Positions 1 to 8,397 of a DNA stretch of 64,000 bases are shown piece after piece. The notes under the pieces are model-generated. The model saw nothing but the letters and a program-made list of their open reading frames with translations. It was not told where the DNA came from and searched no databases. A program made the position numbers and the translations under genes. Source of the DNA: Pseudomonas fluorescens (lineage in GTDB: Bacteria > Pseudomonadota > Gammaproteobacteria > Pseudomonadales > Pseudomonadaceae); assembly GCF_902498185.1 (NCBI RefSeq), contig NZ_CABVIX010000011.1:1-64000 (forward strand), written 5' to 3'. How positions within the stretch are numbered: position 1 is the stretch's first letter; every line of letters starts with the position of its first letter.

Positions 1-47
1 TTAACTTCAAACACTTGACTCGCTGCATTGCTGCTAGCGGGAGGCGA

Positions 48-75
48 ATTCTACAGCGTTTCAATCTGCTGTCAA
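48..75 (-). promoter_or_regulatory. rRNA operon promoter P2 (leftward)
   Basis: Read on the minus strand this is TTGACA, a 16-base spacer and TAGAAT, followed by a GC-rich discriminator (TCGCCTCCCGC). It is the proximal of two sigma-70 promoters and points out of the window. GC-rich discriminators of this kind are typical of stringently controlled rrn promoters. The 16S gene itself would lie beyond base 1. This assignment rests on promoter form plus the known position of an rrn operon next to tyrS in P. putida. Confidence 0.8.
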
Positions 76-193
76 CCACCTTTTTCACCGCTACCGATCT
101 TTCGACCGGAGCCACTTCCGGCTGCTGCCCTGAACGTTCAACTCGTTGATTCTCAAGGAGTTTTCCGTTCCAACTACGCTGGAAGTGGGGCGC

Positions 194-221
194 ATTATAA
201 GGGGATTCGAGAAGGCGTCAA
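194..221 (-). promoter_or_regulatory. rRNA operon promoter P1 (leftward)
   Basis: On the minus strand: TTGACG, a 16-base spacer, TATAAT, then GCGCCCC as a GC-rich discriminator. It lies about 146 bases upstream of P2 and just past the tyrS terminator. The tandem arrangement is the usual rrn P1/P2 layout. The stretch between P1 and P2 holds no gene; it contains a minus-strand transcribed leader. Confidence 0.8.
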
Positions 222-260
222 CCCCTGTTTCAAATAAACCTTGGTATTAGCGAAAACAAA

Positions 261-287
261 GCGGGGGAGGCCTTCGGCCTCCCCCGC
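261..287 (-). terminator. tyrS terminator
   Basis: A perfect 11-base-pair GC stem (GCGGGGGAGGC and its complement) has a five-base loop. On the minus strand it is followed by TTTGTTTTCG. It sits about 20 bases after the tyrS stop and insulates tyrS from the rrn promoters. Confidence 0.85.
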
Positions 288-306
288 CTTGCTTCTCTAT
301 ATAGTT

Positions 307-1506
307 TTACTCAGCTTTAAGGGTAATACGTGCGAAGGCCTTCTTGCCCGCTTGGCAAACATGGGTCGCACCGACCGCAAACATGAAGCCGCGGTCTACT
401 ACAACACCGTCCACTTTCACACTCCCTGCCGCCAGCAGGTCACGCGCCGCTGCCGAGTTTTTCACCAGTGCCGCCTTGTTAAGGACCGCCGCGATCGGCA
501 TCTCCTCGGCAGCGCTCAATTCGATCTCCGGCAAGTCTTCAGGCAGCTCACCTTCCTTCATGCGGTTACCGGCAGCACGGTGCGCGTTGGCCGCCGCTTC
601 CTCACCATGGAAACGCGCAACGATTTCCTCGGCCAGCTTGATCTTGACATCACGCGGGTTGGCGCCCTTCTCGACGTCTGCGCGCAGTGCATCGATCTCT
701 TCCATGGAGCGGAAGCTGAGCAGCTCGAAGTAACGCCACATCAGCGTGTCCGGGATGGACACCAGCTTGCTGTACATCACCCCAGGCGCTTCCTGGATGC
801 CCACATAGTTGCCCAGCGATTTGGACATCTTCTTCACGCCGTCGAGCCCTTCGAGCAGCGGCATGGTCACGATGTTCTGCGCCTCCTGGCCATAGGCACG
901 CTGCAGCTCGCGCCCCATCAGCAGGTTGAACTTCTGGTCGGTGCCGCCCAGCTCCACATCAGCCTTGAGCGCCACCGAGTCGTAGCCCTGTACCAGCGGG
1001 TAGAGGAACTCATGGATAGCGATCGGCTGGCTCGTCGTATAGCGCTTGTCGAAATCGTCCCGCTCGAGCATGCGCGCCACGGTGTACTGGGACGCCAGGC
1101 GGATGAAGTCGGCCGGGGTCAGGGTGTCCATCCAGGTGGAGTTGAACGCGACCTCGGTCTTGGCCGGGTCGAGAATCTTGAACACCTGCTGCTTATACGT
1201 CTCGGCGTTGTCCAGGACCTGCTCACGCGTCAGCGGTGGGCGCGTAGCGCTCTTTCCGCTGGGGTCACCGATCATGCCGGTGAAATCACCGATCAGGAAG
1301 ATCACCTGATGCCCCAGATCCTGGAACTGGCGCAGCTTGTTGATCAGCACCGTGTGACCCAGGTGCAGGTCCGGCGCGGTCGGGTCGAAGCCCGCCTTGA
1401 TACGCAGCGGCTGACCGCGCTTGAGCTTCTCGACCAATTCGGACTCGACCAGTACCTCTTCCGCACCGCGCTTGATAAGCGCCAGCTGCTCTTCAACCGA
1501 CTTCAT
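307..1506 (-). CDS. tyrS: Tyrosyl-tRNA synthetase
   Basis: Charges tRNA-Tyr with tyrosine in the cytoplasm (class I synthetase). The protein is 399 residues. The HIGH-type signature is PDLHLGH at 45-51 and the second ATP-binding signature is a canonical KMSKS at 226-230. The C-terminal 60 or so residues form the S4 RNA-binding domain. The KMSKS form with HLGH marks the subtype called TyrZ in P. aeruginosa rather than the KFGKT form of E. coli TyrS. The frame is open 15 codons further upstream, but the start at MKSVEEQL matches the family. It is divergent from the M23 peptidase gene and is followed by a strong terminator and the rrn promoters. Confidence 0.97.
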   Translation of the reverse strand: MKSVEEQLALIKRGAEEVLVESELVEKLKRGQPLRIKAGFDPTAPDLHLGHTVLINKLRQFQDLGHQVIFLIGDFTGMIGDPSGKSATRPPLTREQVLDNAETYKQQVFKILDPAKTEVAFNSTWMDTLTPADFIRLASQYTVARMLERDDFDKRYTTSQPIAIHEFLYPLVQGYDSVALKADVELGGTDQKFNLLMGRELQRAYGQEAQNIVTMPLLEGLDGVKKMSKSLGNYVGIQEAPGVMYSKLVSIPDTLMWRYFELLSFRSMEEIDALRADVEKGANPRDVKIKLAEEIVARFHGEEAAANAHRAAGNRMKEGELPEDLPEIELSAAEEMPIAAVLNKAALVKNSAAARDLLAAGSVKVDGVVVDRGFMFAVGATHVCQAGKKAFARITLKAE

Positions 1507-1719
1507 ACACAGACCCGCAAGGCTCAGATTCAAAGGGACCCAACCATACAAGATCAGCCATCAAATACAAGTTTTTGCCCCGGGTGTGACCCGATAGCTA
1601 CCTGATGACGTCTGCCGCCCTTGCGCAGGGATGGATTTGGTTATATTTTATACAGTTATTTCACCTTCATCATGTCATTCATCTTTTCCAATTCACCTTT
1701 TTTCAAAGTTATCTCACTC

Positions 1720-3138
1720 ATGACCAACGAACCGACTAAAGCGCCACCGCTTTATCCGAAGAGCCATCTGCTGGCCGCGAGCGGCATCGCCGCCCTCCTC
1801 AGCCTGGCGCTTCTGGTATTTCCTTCCAGCGAAGTCGAAGCCAAGAAGACCACCTTGAGCCTTGAGCTCGAAAGCCCGGGCGAGCAGCTCAAGGACGAGG
1901 CATTGGATGCCCCGCTGGTGCAGTCCTCGGACGCCGCCGGCTCGCCCTTCGCACAAGTCGAGACACCCACGCCCGCCACCGAGCAGGCCAGCGATGCCCA
2001 GCCCGCTGCCGAGGAAAAGGCGGAGGCGAAACTGCCCGGCCATCGTGAAGTGACCGTTGCCCGCGGCGACACCCTCTCTACCGTGTTCGCCAAGGTGGGC
2101 CTGCCGGCCAATGCCGTCCATGAGCTTCTGGCGAGCAACAAGCAGGCGAAGCAGTTCAGCCAGCTCAAGCACGGACAGGTGCTGCAGTTCGAACTCGACA
2201 AGGACGGTCAGCTGACCAGCCTGCACAGCAAGGTCAGCAGCCTCGAGAGCATCCGCCTGACCCGCAGCGCCAAGGGCTACAGCTTTGATCGCGAGATCAG
2301 CAAGCCGGCCGTGCGCACCGCCTATGTGCATGGCACCATCAAAAGCTCGCTTTCCGCCTCGGCCCAGCGCGCGGGGATGTCTCACAGCCTGACCATGGAC
2401 ATGGCGCGCGTGTTTGGCTACGACATCGATTTCGCCCAGGACATCCGCCAGGGCGACGAATTCGACGTGGTCTATGAACAGAAGGTCATGGACGGCAAGG
2501 TAGTAGGCACCGGCAACATTCTCTCGGCCCGGTTCACCAACCGCGGCAAGACCTACACGGCGGTGCGCTACACCAACAAGCAAGGCAACACCAACTACTA
2601 CACCGCCGACGGCAACAGCATGCGCAAGGCGTTCATCCGCACCCCGGTTGACTTCGCCCGCATCAGCTCGCGCTTCTCGAACGGCCGCAAGCATCCCATC
2701 CTCAACAAGATCCGCGCTCACAAGGGCGTCGATTATGCCGCCCCGCGCGGCACACCGATCAAGGCCGCCGGTGACGGAAAGGTGCTGCTCGCAGGACGTC
2801 GCGGAGGTTACGGCAACACTGTGATCATCCAGCATGGCAATACCTACAAGACCCTCTATGGCCATATGCAGGGCTTCGCCAAGGGCGTGAAGACAGGCGG
2901 CACGGTCAAGCAGGGCCAGATCATCGGTTATATCGGTACTACCGGCCTTTCCACCGGACCGCATCTGCATTACGAGTTCCAGGTCAATGGCGTGCACGTC
3001 GACCCACTCGGACAGAAGCTGCCGATGGCTGACCCGATCGCCAAGGCCGAGCGTCAGCGATTCCTGCAGCAGAGTCAGCCAATGATCGCCCGCATGGACC
3101 AGGAAAAGGCCACCATGCTCGCGTCGAACAAGCGTTAA
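1720..3138 (+). CDS. M23 family metallopeptidase (murein endopeptidase, MepM-like)
   Basis: A probable membrane-anchored zinc peptidase that cuts peptidoglycan cross-links, 472 residues. A single hydrophobic segment at about 17-34 suggests an inner-membrane anchor with the rest in the periplasm. A low-complexity Ala/Glu/Pro stretch (about 50-105) is followed by a LysM/OapA-like region (about 108-195) and the M23 domain. Zinc ligands are visible: HKGVD at 334-338 and HLH at 415-417. The ATG at MTNEPTK is chosen because upstream in-frame codons are AT-rich and unlike the family. An AT-rich promoter-like stretch lies at about 1621-1650. The stop lies three bases before anmK, so the two are probably co-transcribed; both act on cell-wall turnover. 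Confidence 0.92.
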   Translation: MTNEPTKAPPLYPKSHLLAASGIAALLSLALLVFPSSEVEAKKTTLSLELESPGEQLKDEALDAPLVQSSDAAGSPFAQVETPTPATEQASDAQPAAEEKAEAKLPGHREVTVARGDTLSTVFAKVGLPANAVHELLASNKQAKQFSQLKHGQVLQFELDKDGQLTSLHSKVSSLESIRLTRSAKGYSFDREISKPAVRTAYVHGTIKSSLSASAQRAGMSHSLTMDMARVFGYDIDFAQDIRQGDEFDVVYEQKVMDGKVVGTGNILSARFTNRGKTYTAVRYTNKQGNTNYYTADGNSMRKAFIRTPVDFARISSRFSNGRKHPILNKIRAHKGVDYAAPRGTPIKAAGDGKVLLAGRRGGYGNTVIIQHGNTYKTLYGHMQGFAKGVKTGGTVKQGQIIGYIGTTGLSTGPHLHYEFQVNGVHVDPLGQKLPMADPIAKAERQRFLQQSQPMIARMDQEKATMLASNKR

Positions 3139-3141
3139 GTC

Positions 3142-4233
3142 ATGGCGCTCTATCTGGGAGTGATGTCCGGGACCAGCCTGGATGGACTGGACATCGCTCT
3201 GATCGAACAGGCCGCGCAGTCAAGGCTGCTCGCCACCCATTACATTCCCATGCCCGCGGACCTGCGCCAGGACCTGCTCACCCTGTGCGCCAGCGGGCCG
3301 GATGAGATTGCCCGCGCCGCGCTGGCCGAAAACAGCTGGGCGACGCTCGCTGCGCAAGGCATAGCCCAGCTACTCGCCGAGCAGCACCTGGAGGCCGGGG
3401 CCATCCGCGCCATCGGCAGCCACGGCCAGACCATTCGCCACGAGCCTGCCCGCGGCTTCACCGTGCAGATTGGCAACCCGGCCCTGCTCGCCGAGCTCAC
3501 CGGCATCAGCGTGGTGGGGGACTTTCGCCGCCGTGACGTTGCCGCTGGCGGTCAGGGCGCGCCCTTGGTGCCAGCCTTCCATGACACCCTGTTTGCCCAT
3601 CTGGGCCAGCGCCTGGCAGTGCTCAATGTGGGCGGTTTCAGCAACCTCAGCCTGATCGACCAGCAGCAGCCGGTACACGGTTTCGACTGCGGCCCGGGCA
3701 ATGTACTGCTCGACGCCTGGATCGATCTCAAGCGCGGCCAGCAATATGATGCGGATGGAGCCTGGGCCGCCAGCGGCTCGGTCATCGAACCGCTGCTCGC
3801 TGCATTGCTCAATGATCCTTTTTTTGCTGGCACCGGCCCCAAGAGCACAGGTCGTGAAGTATTCAACCTGCCATGGCTGCAACGCCACCTGGCCCAGCTC
3901 GCCACTTATCGTGATGAGGATGTACAGGCCACCCTGCTGGAACTGACGGCGCGAAGCATCATCGATTCGTTGCGCAGCGCCCAGCAGGACACCGAAGCCT
4001 TGCTGGTCTGCGGCGGCGGTGCCCGCAATGGCGCACTGATGCGGCGCCTGGCAAGCCTGTTGCCCCGGGCCAAGGTGAGCAGCACCGCCGCTCACGGTAT
4101 CGATCCGGACTGGATAGAGGCCATGGCCTTCGCCTGGCTTGCCCATTGCTGCCTTGAGCAGATCCCGGGCAACCGGCCCAGCGTGACCGGAGCCAAGGGC
4201 TTGCGTCTGCTGGGTGCTATCTACCCGGCCTGA
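3142..4233 (+). CDS. anmK: Anhydro-N-acetylmuramic acid kinase
   Basis: Converts 1,6-anhydro-MurNAc, released during cell-wall turnover, to MurNAc-6-phosphate by hydrolysing the anhydro ring while phosphorylating with ATP. It is a cytoplasmic enzyme. The protein is 363 residues, the usual family length. The ATP-binding GVMSGTSLDG lies at 6-15, and a GGGARNGALM motif near residue 290 fits the ASKHA kinase fold. It follows the M23 peptidase gene by three bases. In pseudomonads the product feeds the MurNAc recycling route of which AmgK and MurU, also in this window, are the last steps. A bidirectional terminator follows. Confidence 0.96.
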   Translation: MALYLGVMSGTSLDGLDIALIEQAAQSRLLATHYIPMPADLRQDLLTLCASGPDEIARAALAENSWATLAAQGIAQLLAEQHLEAGAIRAIGSHGQTIRHEPARGFTVQIGNPALLAELTGISVVGDFRRRDVAAGGQGAPLVPAFHDTLFAHLGQRLAVLNVGGFSNLSLIDQQQPVHGFDCGPGNVLLDAWIDLKRGQQYDADGAWAASGSVIEPLLAALLNDPFFAGTGPKSTGREVFNLPWLQRHLAQLATYRDEDVQATLLELTARSIIDSLRSAQQDTEALLVCGGGARNGALMRRLASLLPRAKVSSTAAHGIDPDWIEAMAFAWLAHCCLEQIPGNRPSVTGAKGLRLLGAIYPA

Positions 4234-4246
4234 GCCTCCTGCCCAT

Positions 4247-4283
4247 GACGAAAAACGCCGCGCAGATGCGCGGCGTTTTCGTC
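4247..4283. terminator. Bidirectional terminator between anmK and erpA
   Basis: A long hairpin: a GACGAAAAACGCCGCGC arm pairs with a GCGCGGCGTTTTCGTC arm, with T-rich tracts usable on either strand. It separates the convergent genes anmK and erpA. Confidence 0.85.
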
Positions 4284-4296
4284 AAGCAACCCTGTT

Positions 4297-4647
4297 TCAG
4301 ATCGAGAACGACGAACCACACCCGCAAGTGGTAGTGGCATTCGGGTTCTTGATCACGAAGCGCGAGCCTTCCAGGCCTTCCTGGTAATCCACCTCGGCAC
4401 CTGCCAGGTACTGGAAGCTCATTGGATCGACCACCAAGGCCACGCCTTCGCGCTCGACCACCGTGTCGTCCTCGGCCACATCTTCATCGAAGGTGAAGCC
4501 GTACTGGAAACCCGAACAACCGCCGCCCGTCACGAACACGCGCAACTTCAGACGCTCATTGCCTTCTTCATCGACCAGGGTCTTCACCTTGTGCGCTGCA
4601 CCCTGAGTGAACTGCAAGGCTACAGGGGTGAAGGATTCGACGCTCAT
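4297..4647 (-). CDS. erpA: Iron-sulfur cluster insertion protein ErpA (A-type carrier)
   Basis: Carries and delivers Fe-S clusters to apoproteins, including isoprenoid-synthesis enzymes. The protein is 116 residues with the three conserved cluster-binding cysteines: C44 in GGGCSGF, and C108 and C110 in TTCGCGSS. The ATG at MSVESFTP is preceded by a GGGAGA ribosome site; the frame is open further upstream but lacks family similarity. The gene converges on anmK and is transcribed in the same direction as argC, from which a degenerate repeat separates it. Confidence 0.96.
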   Translation of the reverse strand: MSVESFTPVALQFTQGAAHKVKTLVDEEGNERLKLRVFVTGGGCSGFQYGFTFDEDVAEDDTVVEREGVALVVDPMSFQYLAGAEVDYQEGLEGSRFVIKNPNATTTCGCGSSFSI

Positions 4648-4730
4648 GCTGACTCTCCCGGCGCTGTGCCGCCATAAAACCTGATGACGCGCATTATCCG
4701 CTTCTCCGAGAAAATCGGTCAACAATACTG

Positions 4731-4800
4731 AAGCGGCAAGCTCCAAGCCTCAAGCTGCAAGTCGACCGTGATCGCGCCATCCTGAAGCTTGAAGCTCGAC
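4731..4800. repeat. Intergenic CAAGCTGCAAG-type repeat, copy 1
   Basis: The first 31 bases (4731-4761) match 39103-39133 at 30 of 31 positions. A decayed complementary arm (GAAGCTTGAAGCTC, about 4784-4797) follows, so this looks like a degraded copy of the inverted repeat at 39.1 kb. It sits between the argC stop and the erpA start. The element is non-coding. Confidence 0.7.
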
Positions 4801-4814
4801 GCCTGCAGCTGCTG

Positions 4815-5849
4815 TCAAGGAAGCAGTCCGGCGTGGGACAGCCCCATGCGCTCGTCGAGGCCGAACATGATGTTCAGGTTCTGCACAGCCTGGCCCGAAG
4901 CGCCCTTGACCAGATTGTCGATCACCGACAGCACGACCACCAGATCACCATCCTGCGGCCGGTGCACGGCGATGCGGCAGACGTTGGCACCGCGCACGCT
5001 GCGGGTTTCCGGGTGGCTGCCGGCCGGCATCACGTCGACGAACGGTTCGCCAGCATAGCGTTTCTCGTACAGTGCCTGCAGGTCGACCGAGGTATCCGTG
5101 ACGGTCGCGTACAGGGTCGAGTGTATGCCGCGGATCATCGGGGTCAGATGCGGTACGAAGGTCAGGCCGATATCCTGGCCGGCAGCAAGGCGCAGGCCCT
5201 GGCTGATCTCGGGCAAGTGGCGATGGCCCTTGACCGCGTACGCCTTCATGCTCTCGCCCGCCTCGCAGAACAGCGAACCCACCGCAGCGCCCCGGCCGGC
5301 GCCGCTGACGCCCGACTTGCAGTCGGCAATCAGACGCAAGGGGTCGGCCACTCCAGCCTCTAGCAGCGGCAGGAAGCCCAGTTGGGTAGCGGTCGGGTAG
5401 CAACCCGGTACGGCGATCAGCCGGGCCCCGCGGATTTTTTCACGGTTGACTTCAGGCAGGCCATAGACCGCGTCCGTGAGCAGATCGGGCGCGCCATGGG
5501 GCTGGCCGTACCACTTGGCCCATTCATCAGCATCCTGCAGGCGGAAATCGGCGGACAGGTCGATGACCCTGGTGCCGGCGGCCAGCAGCTCGCCAGCCAG
5601 TGCGTGAGCGACCCCGTGAGGGGTGGCGAAGAAAACCACATCGCATGCGGCCAGGGCCTTGGAGTCTGGCACGCTGAAGGCCAGGCCGTCGTAATGACCG
5701 CGCAGGTTCGGGTACATGTCGGCAACCGCCACGCCGGTTTCGGAGCGCGAGGTGATCACCGCCACTTCGGCCTGTGGGTGCTGAGCCAGAAGACGCAACA
5801 GCTCGACCCCGGTGTAACCCGTGCCGCCAACGATACCGACCTTGATCAT
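4815..5849 (-). CDS. argC: N-acetyl-gamma-glutamyl-phosphate reductase
   Basis: Third step of arginine synthesis: NADPH-dependent reduction of N-acetylglutamyl phosphate to the semialdehyde, in the cytoplasm. The protein is 344 residues. The dinucleotide-binding motif GIVGGTGYTG is at 5-14 and the catalytic cysteine is C150 in VPGCYPT. The start is at MIKVGIVG. It is divergent from hemJ across 141 bases and is not in an arginine operon here, as is usual in pseudomonads. Confidence 0.97.
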   Translation of the reverse strand: MIKVGIVGGTGYTGVELLRLLAQHPQAEVAVITSRSETGVAVADMYPNLRGHYDGLAFSVPDSKALAACDVVFFATPHGVAHALAGELLAAGTRVIDLSADFRLQDADEWAKWYGQPHGAPDLLTDAVYGLPEVNREKIRGARLIAVPGCYPTATQLGFLPLLEAGVADPLRLIADCKSGVSGAGRGAAVGSLFCEAGESMKAYAVKGHRHLPEISQGLRLAAGQDIGLTFVPHLTPMIRGIHSTLYATVTDTSVDLQALYEKRYAGEPFVDVMPAGSHPETRSVRGANVCRIAVHRPQDGDLVVVLSVIDNLVKGASGQAVQNLNIMFGLDERMGLSHAGLLP

Positions 5850-5990
5850 AACGCTTGCCCCTTATCAACGAACCGACTGGAAAGGTCACGATGATAGGGA
5901 TGCACAGCCTCTGTAACAACTCTTGAGATAGCCCCTGGGCCGCTTCGCCTCTACTATCTGACGACCGTGAAAACCTGAAGGAACCTCCCC

Positions 5991-6416
5991 ATGCTCTATC
6001 TCTGGATCAAAGCGCTGCATATCGTCAGCCTGGTCTGCTGGTTCGCCGCCCTGTTCTACCTGCCCCGCCTGTTCGTCTACCACGCCCAGAGCACGGACAG
6101 CATCAGCCAGGAACGCTTCATCACCATGGAGCGCAAGCTGTACCGCGGCATCATGGGTCCGGCGATGATCGCCACCTACGTCTTCGGCATCTGGCTGGTG
6201 AGCCTGACGCCAGGCTTCCTGAGTCAGGGCTGGCTGCACGCCAAGCTGACCCTGGTTCTACTGCTGACCGGTTACCATCACATGTGCGGTGCGCAGCTCA
6301 AGCGCTTCGCTCGCGGGGAGAACACCCGCAGCCATGTCTTCTACCGCTGGTTCAATGAAGTGCCGGTGGTCATGCTGCTGGCGATCGTGATCCTGGTGGT
6401 GGTCAAACCCTTCTAG
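5991..6416 (+). CDS. hemJ: Protoporphyrinogen IX oxidase HemJ
   Basis: Integral membrane enzyme that oxidises protoporphyrinogen IX to protoporphyrin IX, the penultimate step of haem synthesis, in organisms without HemG or HemY. The protein is 141 residues with about four membrane helices. The conserved N-terminal KALHIVSLVCWFA contains the essential histidine H10; further conserved positions include the FYLPRLFVYH stretch. A GAAGGAA ribosome site precedes the ATG. Transcribed toward the short-chain dehydrogenase gene. Confidence 0.92.
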   Translation: MLYLWIKALHIVSLVCWFAALFYLPRLFVYHAQSTDSISQERFITMERKLYRGIMGPAMIATYVFGIWLVSLTPGFLSQGWLHAKLTLVLLLTGYHHMCGAQLKRFARGENTRSHVFYRWFNEVPVVMLLAIVILVVVKPF

Positions 6417-6482
6417 AACGCCACACGGACACAGGGCAGGCTGTACACTAGTCGTCCTCTCTTGCCGCTCCAGGAGCACTGC

Positions 6483-7262
6483 ATGTCCCGTTACGCCTTG
6501 ATCACCGGTGCTTCCAGCGGCCTGGGCCTTGCCCTGGCGGAGGCCCTGGCACGGCGTGGGCGCAACTTGATCCTGGTGGCGCGTCAGCGTGAGGCGCTGG
6601 AGCCGGTGGCCATCGAACTGACTCAACGGTTTGGCGTAGAGGTGCTGTTTCGGGCCTGTGATCTCAGCGAGCCGCTGCGGCTGTCAGGCTTCATCCTCGA
6701 ACTCGAAGAGGGAGAGCGGCAGATAGACCTGCTGGTCAACTGCGCAGGGCTGCGCTCTCACGGGCCCTTCATGGCCCAGGAGTGGGCCGATGAGCAGGAT
6801 CTTCTGGACGTCAATATCATCGCCCTCTCGCGCCTGTGCCATGCCGTGGGCAATGTCATGGCGGTACAGGGCGGTGGGCAGATCCTCAACGTCGCCGGCC
6901 TCGCGGCCTTCGCGCCGGGCCCCTGGATGGCCAGCTATGCCGCCAGCAAGGCGTACGTGGTGCATTTTTCAGAGGCCCTGCGTGAAGAGCTCAAGCGTAC
7001 CGGGATCAAGGTGTCGGTGCTCTGCCCGGGTCCGGTTCGCTCACCGAAGCGGCGTATACCCCGCCTGGAGGGCAGCAAGCGTTGCCTGAGCCCCGAGGAA
7101 GTGGCGCTGTACACCGTGCGCGCCCTGGACAAGAACCGCGCGCTGATCCTCCCCGGACGGCGCAACCGCTGGCTGGCCCGAGCCCCCCGACTGCTGCCGC
7201 GCTGGCTGACGCGCAAGCTGGCCGGGCTGATCAACCGTGCCTACCGGCCCGTCGGTGCATAA
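6483..7262 (+). CDS. Short-chain dehydrogenase/reductase, altered catalytic serine
   Basis: Rossmann-fold protein of 259 residues, probably NADP-dependent; the substrate cannot be read from sequence. The cofactor loop TGASSGLG is at 8-15, a modified NCAG motif (usual NNAG) at 86-89, and the YxxxK pair is Y152 and K156. The position that normally carries the catalytic serine (NVAS in close relatives) reads NVAG here, G139, so classic SDR catalysis may be impaired or rearranged. The ATG at MSRYALITG follows CAGGAG. The neighbours hemJ and the HIT gene give no clear functional hint. Confidence 0.85.
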   Translation: MSRYALITGASSGLGLALAEALARRGRNLILVARQREALEPVAIELTQRFGVEVLFRACDLSEPLRLSGFILELEEGERQIDLLVNCAGLRSHGPFMAQEWADEQDLLDVNIIALSRLCHAVGNVMAVQGGGQILNVAGLAAFAPGPWMASYAASKAYVVHFSEALREELKRTGIKVSVLCPGPVRSPKRRIPRLEGSKRCLSPEEVALYTVRALDKNRALILPGRRNRWLARAPRLLPRWLTRKLAGLINRAYRPVGA

Positions 7263-7329
7263 CACCCACTGGGCGACTGCCGCCGCGCTGGGTACACTCA
7301 GGACGGACCACCACCATGGAGCAAGCGCT

Positions 7330-7668
7330 GTGGAGACACTCTTCACCAAGATCATCAACCGGGAGATCCCGGCGAAGATCATCTACGAGGACGACCAGGT
7401 TCTGGCCTTCCACGATATCGCCCCCCAGGCACCGGTACATTTCCTGGTTATCCCGAAAAAGCCGATCCGCACCCTCAATGACCTGAGCGAAGACGACAAG
7501 GGCCTGGCCGGCCACATCCTGTTCACCGCTCAGCGGCTGGCCATGGAGCTTGGTTGCGAGGATGGCTTTCGTGTGGTCATGAACTGCAACGAACTGGGCG
7601 GCCAGACCGTCTACCACATCCATATGCACGTGCTTGGCCAGCGCCAGATGCACTGGCCACCGGGCTGA
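7330..7668 (+). CDS. HIT family protein (HinT-like nucleotide hydrolase)
   Basis: Small purine nucleoside phosphoramidase of the histidine-triad family, 112 residues. The triad HIHMH is at 96-100, and the N-terminal LFTKIINREIPAKI is typical of HinT. The best start is a GTG at 7330, giving VETLFTKI at the position where relatives have MDTLFTKI, with a GGAG about 8 bases upstream. It lies between the dehydrogenase gene and coq7 on the same strand. Confidence 0.93.
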   Translation: METLFTKIINREIPAKIIYEDDQVLAFHDIAPQAPVHFLVIPKKPIRTLNDLSEDDKGLAGHILFTAQRLAMELGCEDGFRVVMNCNELGGQTVYHIHMHVLGQRQMHWPPG

Positions 7669-7733
7669 TCCAAGGCAAGCCGCCACCCGCCGATTGGGTT
7701 AGACTGTCGGGCACACTCTTGCGGAGGTGCCCG

Positions 7734-8381
7734 ATGGCTACCGAACGTCACTACTCGCCGCTCGACCGCTTGTTGCTGCAGGCTGATACCGCCATGCGCA
7801 CCTTGCTCCCCTTCAGCGGCCAACCGTCCCGCCCCTCCCCGGCCATCATTCAGCCGGATGCGCAGCTGGACGAAACCCAGACACGCCACGTCGCCGGCCT
7901 GATGCGTATCAACCACACCGGTGAAGTCTGTGCCCAGGCGCTGTACCAGGGCCAGGCCCTGACCGCCAAGCTGCCTCAGGTCCGCAAGGCCATGGAGCAT
8001 GCCGCCGAAGAAGAGGTCGATCACCTCGCCTGGTGCGAGCAGCGCATTCGCCAGCTAGGCAGTCACCCCAGCGTACTCAACCCGTTGTTCTACGGCATGT
8101 CGTTCGGTATCGGCGCGATTGCCGGGCTGGTCAGCGACAAGGTCAGCCTGGGGTTTGTCGCGGCTACCGAGCATCAGGTGTGCAAGCACCTTGACGAGCA
8201 CCTCGAGCAGATCCCTCACGAGGACGAAAAGTCCCGCGCGATTCTCGAGCAGATGCGTATCGATGAGGAACATCATGCGGACTCGGCGCTGGAAGCCGGT
8301 GGTTTCCGCTTCCCGGCGCCGGTTCGGTTTGGCATGAGCCTGATGGCCAAGGTGATGACCAAGAGCACGTACCGGATCTGA
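7734..8381 (+). CDS. coq7: 2-polyprenyl-3-methyl-6-methoxy-1,4-benzoquinone monooxygenase
   Basis: Diiron hydroxylase for the last hydroxylation of ubiquinone synthesis, replacing the flavoprotein UbiF. The protein is 215 residues. Iron ligands lie in the repeated helices NHTGEVCAQ, EEEVDHLAWC, ATEHQVCKHL and IDEEHHADS. A hydrophobic stretch (FGIGAIAGLV) suggests peripheral membrane binding. The ATG is preceded by GCGGAGGTG. The gene converges with the OsmC gene, with 16 bases between stops. Confidence 0.95.
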   Translation: MATERHYSPLDRLLLQADTAMRTLLPFSGQPSRPSPAIIQPDAQLDETQTRHVAGLMRINHTGEVCAQALYQGQALTAKLPQVRKAMEHAAEEEVDHLAWCEQRIRQLGSHPSVLNPLFYGMSFGIGAIAGLVSDKVSLGFVAATEHQVCKHLDEHLEQIPHEDEKSRAILEQMRIDEEHHADSALEAGGFRFPAPVRFGMSLMAKVMTKSTYRI

Positions 8382-8397
8382 GTACGCGGGCTGGGTC

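Noticed and set aside
241..1605. A 454-codon plus-strand frame opposite tyrS
   Set aside because: It crosses the tyrS terminator and the whole of tyrS; no family match, while tyrS has both synthetase signatures.
4784..4800. A second complete arm of the 4.7 kb repeat forming a strong terminator for argC
   Set aside because: The arm is decayed and no U run follows on the minus strand, so only a degenerate repeat is claimed.
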